A stretch of 64,000 bases of DNA from Acidobacteriota bacterium (GCA_023389035.1 JAEWFC010000016.1:124001-188000); one strand, 5' to 3'; shown: positions 40,341 to 48,663, counted from the stretch's first letter. Made by a program: numbers and translations. The notes: generated by a model from the letters alone, not told the origin.

Positions 40341-42778
40341 GTGACCGTACCCTGATCGGCAGCCGCAGCAGCTTTCGGAAGCGACGCTTCGGTCTGCAAA
40401 ATGTGCTGGGTCGTCTTGATAACCGTATCGGGATTGAGCGAGATCGAGTTGATCCCGCGCTCTACCAGAAAATCGGCGAATTCAGGATAATCCGATGGAG
40501 CCTGGCCGCAGATGCCGATCTTTTTCCCGCTGCGGATCGCTGCGTCGATAGCCATTGCCACCATCTTTTCGACGGCACCGTTTCGCTCGTCAAAAAGATG
40601 CGCGACCATCTCAGAATCGCGATCGAGTCCGAGGGCAAGCTGTGTCAGATCGTTCGACCCGATCGAGTAACCATCAAATACCTCGAGAAATTCATCGGCA
40701 AATACCACGTTGGCCGGCAGCTCACACATCGCGTAGATCTCAAGGTCGTTCTCGCCCTGGACCAGGCCGTATTCGCCCATCAGCTTTATGACCTTTTCGC
40801 CTTCTTCGACGGTCCGGCAAAACGGGATCATCGGCTTGATATTTGTGAGGCCCATGTCCTCGCGGGCACGCAGCAGCGCAAGACATTCGAGCTTGAATCC
40901 TGCACGATAGCGTTCGTCGTAGTAGCGCGATGCACCGCGGAATCCGATCATCGGATTCTCCTCGACAGGCTCAAACTCGCGTCCTCCGATCAGCATCGCG
41001 TATTCGTTGGATTTGAAATCCGACATTCGGACGATCACAGGCTTTGGATAAAAAGCGGCGGCGATTCGGCCTATCCCTTCCGAAAGCGAACGCACGAAAA
41101 ATTCCTTCGGGTCTTCTTCGAGAATGCGGTTAGCGATCGTGTCCACGTCGCCGCGTTTCTTGAGATTCGGATAATTGACCAGTGCCATCGGGTGGATGCC
41201 GATGTGGTTGTTAATGATGAATTCGAGCCTGGCGAGACCGACGCCGTCGTTAGGCAGACGCGAGACCTTAAACGCATGATCGGGGTCGCCGACGTTCATC
41301 ATTATCTGTGTTCGCGGACGATCCGTCTCGGTGATCTCGAGCCGCTTCACGTCAAAATCCACCTTCCCGTAATAGATATTCCCGACGTCGCCCTCGGCAC
41401 ATGAGACGGTAATGTCGCTGCCGTTCTTGACCTTTTCCGTCGCGTCGCCGGTCCCGACTATGCAGGGAATACCAAGCTCGCGGCTGATGATAGCACTATG
41501 GCAGGTTCGCCCGCCGCGTTCTGTGACGATCGCCGACGCCCGCTTCATGATCGGTTCCCACGCAGGATCGGTCATCGTTGTGACCAGTATCTCGCCTTCC
41601 TGAAACGTGTTGAGTTTTTTCGGGTCGAGCAGTACGTGAGCCCGGCCGCTGCCGATCTTTTCACCTACGGCAACCCCGGTCGAAAGCGGAGCTCCGTGAA
41701 TGCCGGTCAATTCGTAGGTCTCAATAAAATTCTCGTTGTTCTGGCCGTGCACTGTCTCAGGCCGTGCCTGCAGGATATAAAGCTGTCCGGTGATGCCGTC
41801 CTTTGCCCATTCGATATCCATCGGCTGATGGCGTCCGGCGAGCTTCGAATAGTGATCCTCGATCGCACACGCCCATTGCGCGAGCTGCAGCACCTCAAAC
41901 CCCGCAAGGCACATTCGGTTTCGTTGCGTCGCGACAACCGGCCGCACGACCGTACCCGCACCGTCGTCGGCAAAGACCATCTTCACTTCTTTGACGCCGA
42001 GTTTGCGCGTCACGATCGGCCTGAAGCCAAGCTTCAGCGTCGGCTTAAAGATGATCCATTCGTCGGGCGTCGCCATTCCCTGCACGACCGCTTCGCCTAA
42101 GCCCCACGCACCGTTTATCACCACGGCATCGCGAAAGCCGCTTTCCGTGTCGAGAGTAAACATCACGCCTGAGCAAGCAATATCAGACCGCACCATCGGT
42201 TGAATACCGATCGAGAGAGCCACGTCGAAATGATCAAAGCCCTTTGCCGTGCGATACGAGATCGCTCGATCCGTCCAGAGCGACGCGTAACACTGATGGC
42301 AAGCTTCGATTATCTGCCTATCGCCGCGAACGTTCAGTATCGTGTCCTGCTGCCCTGCAAATGAAGCATCGGGCAGATCCTCGGCGGTAGCGGATGAGCG
42401 TACGGCGACCTCGAAGACCTTCTTCCCGATCCGTTCGCCCAGCCTGTGGTAACCGGCGATTATTGCCTTTTCGACCTCCGGCGGGAACGGCGTCTCAAGC
42501 ATCATCCGACGAGCTTCCGAACCCACACGAGCAAGCTCATCCAGGTCGTCCACGTCCAGCCCTTTCAGCAGTTTTTTGAGTCGCGTCCGCAAACCGCCCG
42601 TTTCGAGCAGCATGTGGTAGGCCTCGCTGGTCGTCGAGTATCCGTCCACAGCCTGAACGCCCTGGCCGGTCAGTTCACGAAAAAGCTCACCAAGCGAGGC
42701 GCATTTGCCGCCGACTATCGCAACATCGCCGGCCCCGATCTCGCTGAAATCTAGTACATAGGGTTTGGATTCGCTCAT
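40337..42778 (-). CDS. ppsA: phosphoenolpyruvate synthase
   Basis: This 813-aa enzyme converts pyruvate and ATP to phosphoenolpyruvate, AMP and phosphate, the first step of gluconeogenesis from pyruvate. It has an N-terminal ATP-binding domain (about 1-350, with VGGKCASLGEL and VAVRSSATAEDLPDASFAGQ), a swivelling domain with the phosphohistidine in GGRTCHSAII (near 428), and a C-terminal PEP/pyruvate barrel (about 490-790) with SIGSNDLTQLALG and GICGQAPSDYPEF. Length matches the family. It follows glpX by 33 bp, and both act in gluconeogenesis, so this is a functional operon. Confidence 0.95.
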   Translation of the reverse strand: MSESKPYVLDFSEIGAGDVAIVGGKCASLGELFRELTGQGVQAVDGYSTTSEAYHMLLETGGLRTRLKKLLKGLDVDDLDELARVGSEARRMMLETPFPPEVEKAIIAGYHRLGERIGKKVFEVAVRSSATAEDLPDASFAGQQDTILNVRGDRQIIEACHQCYASLWTDRAISYRTAKGFDHFDVALSIGIQPMVRSDIACSGVMFTLDTESGFRDAVVINGAWGLGEAVVQGMATPDEWIIFKPTLKLGFRPIVTRKLGVKEVKMVFADDGAGTVVRPVVATQRNRMCLAGFEVLQLAQWACAIEDHYSKLAGRHQPMDIEWAKDGITGQLYILQARPETVHGQNNENFIETYELTGIHGAPLSTGVAVGEKIGSGRAHVLLDPKKLNTFQEGEILVTTMTDPAWEPIMKRASAIVTERGGRTCHSAIISRELGIPCIVGTGDATEKVKNGSDITVSCAEGDVGNIYYGKVDFDVKRLEITETDRPRTQIMMNVGDPDHAFKVSRLPNDGVGLARLEFIINNHIGIHPMALVNYPNLKKRGDVDTIANRILEEDPKEFFVRSLSEGIGRIAAAFYPKPVIVRMSDFKSNEYAMLIGGREFEPVEENPMIGFRGASRYYDERYRAGFKLECLALLRAREDMGLTNIKPMIPFCRTVEEGEKVIKLMGEYGLVQGENDLEIYAMCELPANVVFADEFLEVFDGYSIGSNDLTQLALGLDRDSEMVAHLFDERNGAVEKMVAMAIDAAIRSGKKIGICGQAPSDYPEFADFLVERGINSISLNPDTVIKTTQHILQTEASLPKAAAAADQGTVT

Positions 42779-42811
42779 GATTTGGTAAAGACGCCTATTT
42801 CAAGCGATTTT

Positions 42812-43858
42812 CTAGAAACGAATTACAGCATCCGGTCCGCCTTCGACGTGCACGGTATCGACAAAACGAATGCTCTTGCTGTCCGTTGTCATTACGACCG
42901 AGTGTGTCCGCTTGCCCGCACCAAAGAACCGCACACCGCGTAGCAGTGCACCATCGGTCACGCCTGTCGCCGCAAAGATTATCTTTTTGCCCGGTGCCAG
43001 GTCATTCGTGTCGTAGATCTTGTCAGGATCAGTGATGCCCATTCCGTGTATTCGCTCTAAGAGCTGTTCGAGCGGCGGTACCTTATCGCGGTCGACTCCG
43101 AGCCGGTCATGATCGAAAACGAGCTTTGCCTGTATCTCACCATTCAGGCACTTCATCGCCGCGGCGGTTATAACGCCTTCCGGAGCACCGCCGATGCCCA
43201 TCAATGCATGAATATTCGTTCCGGCTACCGCCGCCGAAATACCTGCAGACAGGTCGCCGTCCGAGATGAGCCGAATGCGGGCACCCGCGGCTCGAACGTC
43301 ATCCACCAATTGTTTATGCCGTTTGCGGTCCAAACATATCACTGTCAAATCGTCCACATCGCGGCCGAGCCGTCTTGCGATGTTCTTAAGATTGTCCGCG
43401 ACAGGGGCATCGATATCGACCGACCCTTTGCATGACGGCCCGACGACGATCTTGTCCATGTACATATCCGGAGCGTTAAGCAGGCCGCCGCGTTCTGCCG
43501 CTGCGAGCACTGCGATAGCGTTGTTTGCTCCAAGAGCACAGAGGTTCGTCCCCTCGAGGGGATCAACCGCGATATCAACCTCAGGAAACTCTGCACGGGC
43601 ATCGTCCGAGTAATTGCCGCCTCCTAGTTCCTCGCCGATAAAAAGCATCGGAGCCTCGTCCCGCTCGCCTTCGCCGATCACGATACGGCCGCGCATCGGG
43701 ACGGTGTCCATTACCTCACGCATGGCCTCGACCGCGACGTGGTCAGAATGTTTTCGGTCGCCCTGGCCCATTGTTTTGGCCGATTCGATCGCGGCCGCCT
43801 CGGTCACACGCAGAAAATCGAGAGCAAGCTCGCGCTCGGCTTTGTTGTTTTTCATCAT
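42812..43858 (-). CDS. glpX: fructose-1,6-bisphosphatase class II
   Basis: This 348-aa GlpX enzyme hydrolyses fructose-1,6-bisphosphate to fructose-6-phosphate in gluconeogenesis. Diagnostic segments are GEGERDEAPMLFIGE, VDIAVDPLEGTNLCALG (about 94-110, metal binding) and VIGEGE before it, then TVICLDRKRHKQLV and LMGIGGAPEGVITAAA in the later half. Length is normal. It may start at either of two adjacent ATGs (43858 or 43855). It is the first gene of the glpX-ppsA-DUF2085 unit and divergent from the ferredoxin gene at 44002. Confidence 0.95.
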   Translation of the reverse strand: MMKNNKAERELALDFLRVTEAAAIESAKTMGQGDRKHSDHVAVEAMREVMDTVPMRGRIVIGEGERDEAPMLFIGEELGGGNYSDDARAEFPEVDIAVDPLEGTNLCALGANNAIAVLAAAERGGLLNAPDMYMDKIVVGPSCKGSVDIDAPVADNLKNIARRLGRDVDDLTVICLDRKRHKQLVDDVRAAGARIRLISDGDLSAGISAAVAGTNIHALMGIGGAPEGVITAAAMKCLNGEIQAKLVFDHDRLGVDRDKVPPLEQLLERIHGMGITDPDKIYDTNDLAPGKKIIFAATGVTDGALLRGVRFFGAGKRTHSVVMTTDSKSIRFVDTVHVEGGPDAVIRF

Positions 43859-43928
43859 TTTAGCCCCAAGTGTTATCGGTTAAATAAGTTATGCTGATGC
43901 ACGCATTCTAACACTTGTTCGCGCAAGT

Positions 43929-43957
43929 TTGACAAGTTATCCTCGGAATATTACGGT
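43929..43957 (+). promoter_or_regulatory. promoter of the 7Fe ferredoxin gene
   Basis: A perfect TTGACA (43929-43934) and TACGGT (43952-43957) are 17 bp apart. The leader is about 38 nt and has an AGGAG ribosome site, so this gene is conventionally led. Confidence 0.5.
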
Positions 43958-44001
43958 TTTAGTTTGATTTTCACCCAGGTGATAGGAGAATTCCTGACAA
44001 A

Positions 44002-44298
44002 ATGACCTACATCGTTGCTGAACCCTGCATTGACTGCAAATACACGGATTGCGCCGCCGTATGCCCCGTTGAAGCTTTTCACGAGCTCCCGGACAAACTG
44101 CTGATCAATCCCGATGCCTGCATCGATTGCGACGCGTGCTTGCCCGAGTGCCCTGTCGAGGCGATCTTCTCTGATATGTCGATCCCTGAAGAATATCTGA
44201 ATTGGTTGGAGATAAACAAAGAGGCTGAAAATTATCCGATCATCAGCACGAAGCAACCGGCTCTTTACGGTCCGGACTGTAAGGGTCAGCCGGAATAG
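44002..44298 (+). CDS. fdxA: 7Fe-type ferredoxin (FdxA-like)
   Basis: This 98-aa ferredoxin has YIVAEPCIDCKYTDCAAVCPVE at the N-terminus and CIDCDACLPECPVEAI in the second motif (near 38-55), the cysteine arrangement of [3Fe-4S][4Fe-4S] proteins. The spacing C-x7-C in the first motif points to a 3Fe cluster there. The C-terminal extension (about 60-98) with EEYLNWLEINKE is also typical. It is a cytoplasmic electron carrier of unknown partners. An AGGAG site precedes the ATG. A terminator with a UUCG loop follows. Confidence 0.93.
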   Translation: MTYIVAEPCIDCKYTDCAAVCPVEAFHELPDKLLINPDACIDCDACLPECPVEAIFSDMSIPEEYLNWLEINKEAENYPIISTKQPALYGPDCKGQPE

Positions 44299-44323
44299 TC
44301 ACTTTTGAAAACTCGAAATCAAG

Positions 44324-44347
44324 AAAAGCGGTCTTCGGGCCGCTTTT
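44324..44347. terminator. terminator with UUCG tetraloop between fdxA and hemerythrin gene
   Basis: AAAAGCGGTC (44324-44333) and GGCCGCTTTT (44338-44347) form a 10-bp stem, including one U-G pair, capped by TTCG. The A and T runs make it useful to both converging genes. Confidence 0.85.
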
Positions 44348-44352
44348 GTCGT

Positions 44353-44850
44353 TTAGAGCGCGGGTGCTCCCGGCTTGGCGCTCGCACGTGCAAGAATATC
44401 GGCCTTTTCCTCGTCCGAGGTTATCTGGTCCAGGATCGGGTAAAGAATGTCGTGCTCGCGGTGGTCGTGATGCGAACCGAGACGTTTATAAAAGGATTCG
44501 CGATCTAATAGCAGGATCAGCCCGTCCTCGGGTTCGGCCTCGGCCGCAAGCTTCTCCGTCTGTTCCTTAAACAGCTCAATATAAGCGAGCATCTTTTCGT
44601 GCTCGTCCAGAAAGAGCTTTACGGCGCCGGCCCTCGGGATCTCAGCTCTTTCGGCATAGATCGGCAGCAGCAGCTCCTCTTCATCGAGCATATGGGCCTT
44701 AAGGTTCCGTTCGTACTCACGCAGATGCTCGAGTGCTTCACCAAACTGAAAATGAAGCAGCGAGACCTGATGCCGGCGGAAATATCCGTCGAGGTCGTCA
44801 TGAAATTTTAGAAGATCGCTTATCAATGCCACGTGAATATTATCTAACAC
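44353..44850 (-). CDS. hemerythrin-like HHE domain protein
   Basis: This is a protein of about 165 aa with a four-helix hemerythrin-type fold. Candidate di-iron ligands are His17 in LKFHDDL, His54 with Glu58 in AHMLDEEELLLP, His84 with Glu88 in LDEHEKML, and late His residues in GSHHDHREHDILYP (near 127-135). Such domains bind oxygen, nitric oxide or iron and often act in stress sensing; which applies here is unknown. The start is uncertain: GTG 44850 is used, and another GTG and a TTG occur within nine codons. It is convergent with fdxA. Confidence 0.8.
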   Translation of the reverse strand: MLDNIHVALISDLLKFHDDLDGYFRRHQVSLLHFQFGEALEHLREYERNLKAHMLDEEELLLPIYAERAEIPRAGAVKLFLDEHEKMLAYIELFKEQTEKLAAEAEPEDGLILLLDRESFYKRLGSHHDHREHDILYPILDQITSDEEKADILARASAKPGAPAL

Positions 44851-44902
44851 CGGATCGTGAAACCGCTACCCGGCCCCGTTCTTGGCACGCGGCGAAATGG
44901 CG

Positions 44903-44908
44903 TATGAT
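44903..44908 (+). promoter_or_regulatory. candidate -10 element of the radical SAM gene
   Basis: TATGAT (44903-44908) is preceded by TTGGCA (44882-44887) at a short 15-bp spacing. A GTG start (44915) lies 6 nt downstream, compatible with a leaderless message. Spacing makes this tentative. Confidence 0.35.
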
Positions 44909-44914
44909 GGTGGC

Positions 44915-45721
44915 GTGACGACAGCTGCCGAACAAACACGCAGATCGATCTACGGGCCTGTAGATTCATGGCGGCTCGGGCGTTCGCTTGGTGTTGACCT
45001 GCTGCTGATCGATTCGATCTGCTCGTTCGAATGCGTCTATTGCCAGCTTGGTAAGATAAACCGTGTCACGACCGAGCGTGACGTTTTCGTTTCGACCGAG
45101 CAGGTGCTCAGCGATCTCGATCTATTCGACTGGCAAACGGCTGATGTCATCACGATCTCCGGCAATGGCGAACCAACACTCGCAGCAAATCTTGGCGAAA
45201 GCATTACGGCCATCCGCGAAAAGACCGGTAAGACCATCGCAGTCTTAACCAATTCGACGCTTTTGCACCGAGAAGACGTCCGTTCTGAGATATCGCTCGC
45301 CGATCGTATTTACTGCAAGCTCGACGCTTGGTCTGATGAGCAGCTTCGACGTGTCGACCGGCCCGCTGTGGGTGTTTCGATAGCGATGATCATTGAAGGG
45401 ATCCGGATGCTGAGAAAGTCATTCGACGGATTTCTCGCGATCCAGACAATGCTGCTTACAGCTCCGAGCGATGCCGATATCGATGAACTCGCGGCGATCG
45501 TCGCGGGCATACGACCCGACGAACTTGAATTAAACCTTCCGCTTCGGCCTATACCGCTTGAGTGGAATTTCGATTCACGCGGTAACATTAAAAGTGCGCC
45601 CGATGGCTGGCGGCGGCTGCGGTCCATCACTCCCGATGATGCCGCGGCGATCGGGACAAGGCTTTCGGCATTGTCCGGCATTCGCGTTACGACCCCATTT
45701 GACGCTCCACAAAAAACCTGA
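44915..45721 (+). CDS. radical SAM protein, COG0731-like
   Basis: This roughly 268-aa enzyme has the SAM-cluster motif CSFECVYCQLG (C-x3-C-x2-C, near residues 38-48) and a compact radical SAM barrel with ISGNGEPTLAANLGE and VLTNSTLLH. The motif and length match the group named after wyosine (imidazoG37) tRNA synthases, but bacterial members have no proven substrate. The start is uncertain among TTG 44882, ATG 44897 and GTG 44915; the last is favoured because VTTAAEQTRRSIYGP resembles the family start. Its stop overlaps the next start (TGATG), so it is coupled to the PLP decarboxylase. Confidence 0.75.
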   Translation: MTTAAEQTRRSIYGPVDSWRLGRSLGVDLLLIDSICSFECVYCQLGKINRVTTERDVFVSTEQVLSDLDLFDWQTADVITISGNGEPTLAANLGESITAIREKTGKTIAVLTNSTLLHREDVRSEISLADRIYCKLDAWSDEQLRRVDRPAVGVSIAMIIEGIRMLRKSFDGFLAIQTMLLTAPSDADIDELAAIVAGIRPDELELNLPLRPIPLEWNFDSRGNIKSAPDGWRRLRSITPDDAAAIGTRLSALSGIRVTTPFDAPQKT

Positions 45722-47100
45722 TGCATGAAGTAGATATCGACCTGATCGAGATGACGCTCGACGTCATGAAATACGCGATCAACCGCATAACAAACACCAA
45801 TCCGCCTTTGGGAAAACCCAAAAGCGAACGCGAGCTGAGGTCTCTGGTAGGCGAGACCGTTACGCCAAAAGGCATCGGCGGCGAGACCGCTTTTCAACTT
45901 TTTCGCGACGTATTGGTAAAGGCCAGTGTGCCTATCGATCATCCGCGGCATTTGGCGTTCGTGCCTGCTTCACCGACGCGTGCCGCGATAATGTTCGATC
46001 TCGTCACGTCTGCGACCAGCGTTCACGGCGCGTTCTGGATGGAAGGTGCCGGCTGTATCTTCGCCGAGAATGAAGCGATGCGTTGGCTGGTCTCATTGAC
46101 CGGATTGCCAGATCCTGCGTTCGGCGTTTTCACCAGCGGCGGTACCGCGGCGAATCTTTCCGCGATGGTCACCGCCCGTGAAGCATGGCGTGATCAAGAT
46201 GATTCACGTGCGACCGCCCGCGGCATCATAATCGCCTCAGCCACGTCGCACTCATCAGTGAAGGCAATGGCAAAAGTGATCGATGCCGACATTCTGCTCA
46301 TCGACGCCGACACCGAAGGCCGATTCGAAGCCACCGCACTCCAGCAGCGCATCGCATCATTAAATGAGGGAGAGCGTGCCCGCGTTTTCGCGGTCGTCGC
46401 AACCGCTGGAACGACCAATGCCGGCATCATCGACGACCTGAAAGGCATAGGCAACATTTGCCGCGAGCTAGGCATTTGGTATCACGTCGACGCGGCGTAC
46501 GGCGGCGGTGCTCTTGCGGCCCCGAGCGTGCGGCATTTGTTCGACGGCATCGAGCTTGCCGACAGCGTTACGATCGATCCGCATAAATGGCTCTTCTCGC
46601 CATACGATTGCGGCGCGGTCATCTATCGCGATCCCGAACTCGCGAAAAAGGCTCATTCGCAGGGCGGTTCGTATCTCGACATCTTTTGTGACGAAGGCGC
46701 ACGCGGCTTTAATCCCGCAGATTATCAGATACAGCTCACGCGGCGCGTTCGCGGCCTTCCGCTATGGTTCTCGCTTGCGATGCACGGTACCGATCGATAT
46801 GCGGTCGCGGTCGAACGCGGGATCGAACTTGCACAGATAGCCGGGCGGCTTATAACCGAAGCAGATCACGTCGAACTCGTCCGCGAACCAAGCCTTTCCT
46901 GCGTTCTTTATCGCCGTATTGGCTGGCAGCAGGACGACTACAACCAGTGGACCTATAAGAATCACACCGACGGTTTCGCTCTTGTCGCTCCGACCAAGGT
47001 CCGCCGCGGAGATGTGCAGGAGACCGTTTCCCGTTTCTGTTTCATCAACCCGGATACCAGTGAAGACGATATTCGTCAAATACTTGATTCGATGAAATAG
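45721..47100 (+). CDS. PLP-dependent amino acid decarboxylase, group II
   Basis: This 459-aa fold-type I PLP enzyme resembles aromatic-L-amino-acid, histidine and glutamate decarboxylases. It has GVFTSGGTAANLSAM (phosphate binding, about 138-152), VDAAYGGGAL with the cofactor Asp (near 258-267), and the Schiff-base lysine in DPHKWLFSPYDCG (near 284-296). It removes the alpha-carboxyl group from an amino acid to give an amine; substrate cannot be read from the sequence. The start overlaps the radical SAM stop by one base, so the two are co-translated, and a functional link is possible but unproven. Confidence 0.88.
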   Translation: MHEVDIDLIEMTLDVMKYAINRITNTNPPLGKPKSERELRSLVGETVTPKGIGGETAFQLFRDVLVKASVPIDHPRHLAFVPASPTRAAIMFDLVTSATSVHGAFWMEGAGCIFAENEAMRWLVSLTGLPDPAFGVFTSGGTAANLSAMVTAREAWRDQDDSRATARGIIIASATSHSSVKAMAKVIDADILLIDADTEGRFEATALQQRIASLNEGERARVFAVVATAGTTNAGIIDDLKGIGNICRELGIWYHVDAAYGGGALAAPSVRHLFDGIELADSVTIDPHKWLFSPYDCGAVIYRDPELAKKAHSQGGSYLDIFCDEGARGFNPADYQIQLTRRVRGLPLWFSLAMHGTDRYAVAVERGIELAQIAGRLITEADHVELVREPSLSCVLYRRIGWQQDDYNQWTYKNHTDGFALVAPTKVRRGDVQETVSRFCFINPDTSEDDIRQILDSMK

Positions 47101-47108
47101 CAGGAATG

Positions 47109-47137
47109 TTGGCAAAATCGGCGATTGAGCCTAGAAT
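47109..47137 (+). promoter_or_regulatory. promoter of the zinc-ribbon/def unit, leaderless arrangement
   Basis: TTGGCA (47109-47114), 17 bp, TAGAAT (47132-47137). The candidate ATGs at 47148 and 47151 are 10 and 13 nt after the -10. This argues against the upstream in-frame ATG at 47106, which overlaps the -35 and lies before the -10. Confidence 0.65.
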
Positions 47138-47147
47138 CGTGATAGCA

Positions 47148-47375
47148 ATGATGCTCGAGAACACCATGGTCGAATCATTTGATCCGAAGATCACCGAAAA
47201 ACCCGCCGTCCGCTGCGAACGCTGTGACCGCGAAATGGAACACTACAATACATTTGTGATGCCGACGAACGAGCGGCGGAACATCTGCTGGGAATGCCTC
47301 GCCCGCGATGAAAAGGGCTTTTTCGCACACCGCAGTTTCGGCCGCTCCTCACGCCGCGGCTACATCCCTCGATAG
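47148..47375 (+). CDS. small zinc-ribbon protein of unknown function
   Basis: This roughly 75-aa protein has two cysteine pairs, CERC (about 23-26) and CWEC (about 48-51), so it probably binds one zinc. The tail is basic (GRSSRRGYIPR). I recognise no family. The start is placed at ATG 47148, or the adjacent ATG 47151, because the promoter described above leaves no room for the upstream ATG at 47106. No ribosome site precedes it, in line with a leaderless message. It ends 6 bp before def, with which it is probably transcribed. Confidence 0.7.
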   Translation: MMLENTMVESFDPKITEKPAVRCERCDREMEHYNTFVMPTNERRNICWECLARDEKGFFAHRSFGRSSRRGYIPR

Positions 47376-47381
47376 CAGTTT

Positions 47382-47873
47382 ATGGCGGTTCGCAAGATCA
47401 CGGAATATCCCGAAAAAGTGCTCGGAGAGGTAGGAAAGCCGGTCGAAAAATTCGATCAGGAGCTGGCCGATCTCTGCGCCGATATGTTCGATACGATGTA
47501 TGACGCCGAGGGCGTCGGGCTCGCCGCTCCTCAGATCGGGCTGAATCTGCGGCTTTTCGTAATGGACTGCGACGGTATCAAATTGATCGCCGCAAACCCC
47601 GAGATCGTTCACACCGAAGGCGAGCAATCCGGCCAGGAAGGCTGCCTTTCCGTCGGCAAGGTACCGGCGGTCGTCACTCGTCCGATGAAGGCCCGGCTAA
47701 AGGCCCAGGACGAAAAAGGCGAATGGTTCGAACGCGACGCCGAAGGCTACGCCGCCCGTGCCTTCCTCCACGAAACCGACCACTGCAACGGCAAACTCTT
47801 CATCGACCACCTCCCAAAACTCCGCCGCGATATGCTGGTTAAAAGGTTCAAAAAGGAGAGATCCTGGAAATGA
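47382..47873 (+). CDS. def: peptide deformylase
   Basis: This 163-aa metalloenzyme removes the formyl group from nascent N-termini. All three motifs are present: GVGLAAPQIG (44-53), EGCLS (87-90 plus Ser, Cys88 as metal ligand) and HETDH (130-134), where the family more often has HExDH. Length is standard. It follows the zinc-ribbon gene by 6 bp and its stop overlaps the next start by 4 bp (ATGA), so translation continues into the exported TPR-like fragment. Neither fmt nor rsmB, which often accompany def, is nearby. Confidence 0.95.
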   Translation: MAVRKITEYPEKVLGEVGKPVEKFDQELADLCADMFDTMYDAEGVGLAAPQIGLNLRLFVMDCDGIKLIAANPEIVHTEGEQSGQEGCLSVGKVPAVVTRPMKARLKAQDEKGEWFERDAEGYAARAFLHETDHCNGKLFIDHLPKLRRDMLVKRFKKERSWK

Positions 47874-48370
47874 AAGGACGCGCGCCTCTCAAACCCCATT
47901 ACTTATCCTATGCCGTACTTTTCTGTTTCGTCGCTTTTTCCGTTACCGGCCTCAATGCTCAAGATCGCGTTGCGGTGGTTGCTGAAGTGCAGAAGAACAT
48001 CACGCAACTCGTTGAAGCAGGCCGATACGACGAGGCGATCGAGTCCGGCAAGCGTGTCGCTGAGATCGGGAACCGCACAGGCAACGCACTCGCTTAAGGG
48101 TCTGCCCTCATGGAAGTTGCACGTTTACGCAAACGATCGATCTTGGATTCGAAGGCGCCTGCTACGAAACAGTATATTTTTTATCTCGAACGGGAGGAGA
48201 AACAGCGTCGATTTATATCTGATCTGTATGCAGCAGTAAAAGTATTCCGTTCAGTCGACGCTCCAAAGCTGCTTTCCGCGGCTCAAACAGAGCTTGCGGT
48301 CGCTCTTCTTCAGTCGAGCCCGTCAAAGCAGGATATTAAAGAAACCTCCCCGCCCCAGCAATCAAAATAA
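47870..48370 (+). pseudogene. interrupted exported TPR-like gene (in-frame stop)
   Basis: A 75-codon frame (47870-48097) starts with a signal peptide (about 1-31, ending GLNAQ) and one TPR-like helix pair (EAGRYDEAIESGKRVAEIG), then stops at TAA (48095-48097). The same frame reopens at once and, from ATG 48110, runs 86 codons more to 48370 with helical, charged sequence (YIFYLEREEKQRRFI). Read through, it would be about 166 aa. A nonsense mutation or internal deletion in a TPR protein would explain this; two separate small genes are the alternative. It is coupled to def by ATGA. Confidence 0.5.
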
Positions 48371-48654
48371 CGAGCAACACGGTTTTTTGTTTTAACGAAC
48401 TCCAGATCGGAGACCTCTTCGCCGAAGGGCTTGTTCCACTTACGGAACGAATCGGTGAAAACTATCACGTCGTTCCAGATGTTGAACTCGACCAATATAT
48501 TCGCCACCCAGCTCCCGTCTTCATAAATGGTATAAGTTTCCGGCCCGGCATTCTCCCGCCATATCCGATAACCGTCGTTCGCCTGTCGGAGTTCTTCGCC
48601 TCTAATCGCCGATTGAGGTTTCGTTCACTCTTTAATAACTGAATGAGTTTCATC
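48310..48654 (-). pseudogene. probable frameshifted small gene
   Basis: An open frame (48310-48624) reads GEELRQANDGYRIWREN and TIYEDGSWVANILVEFN, then FRKWNKPFGEEVSD; it looks like genuine protein but has no ATG, GTG or TTG near its N-terminus except a GTG (48507) deep inside it. A second minus-strand frame starts with ATG at 48654 (MKLIQLLKSE) and would join it by one frame change near 48625. This fits a frameshifted gene of about 115 aa, or a sequencing error. Its 3' end overlaps the preceding frame on the other strand by about 60 bp. The family is not recognised. Confidence 0.5.
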
Positions 48655-48663
48655 CGCACATTC

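Noticed and set aside
40403..41404. 333-codon frame antisense to ppsA
   Set aside because: It lies wholly inside a clear ppsA on the other strand and reads as a shadow of it.
48310..48624. Assignment of the broken small gene to an immunity-protein family
   Set aside because: The Trp/Glu-rich style suggested it, but I could not match a specific family, and no toxin gene is adjacent.
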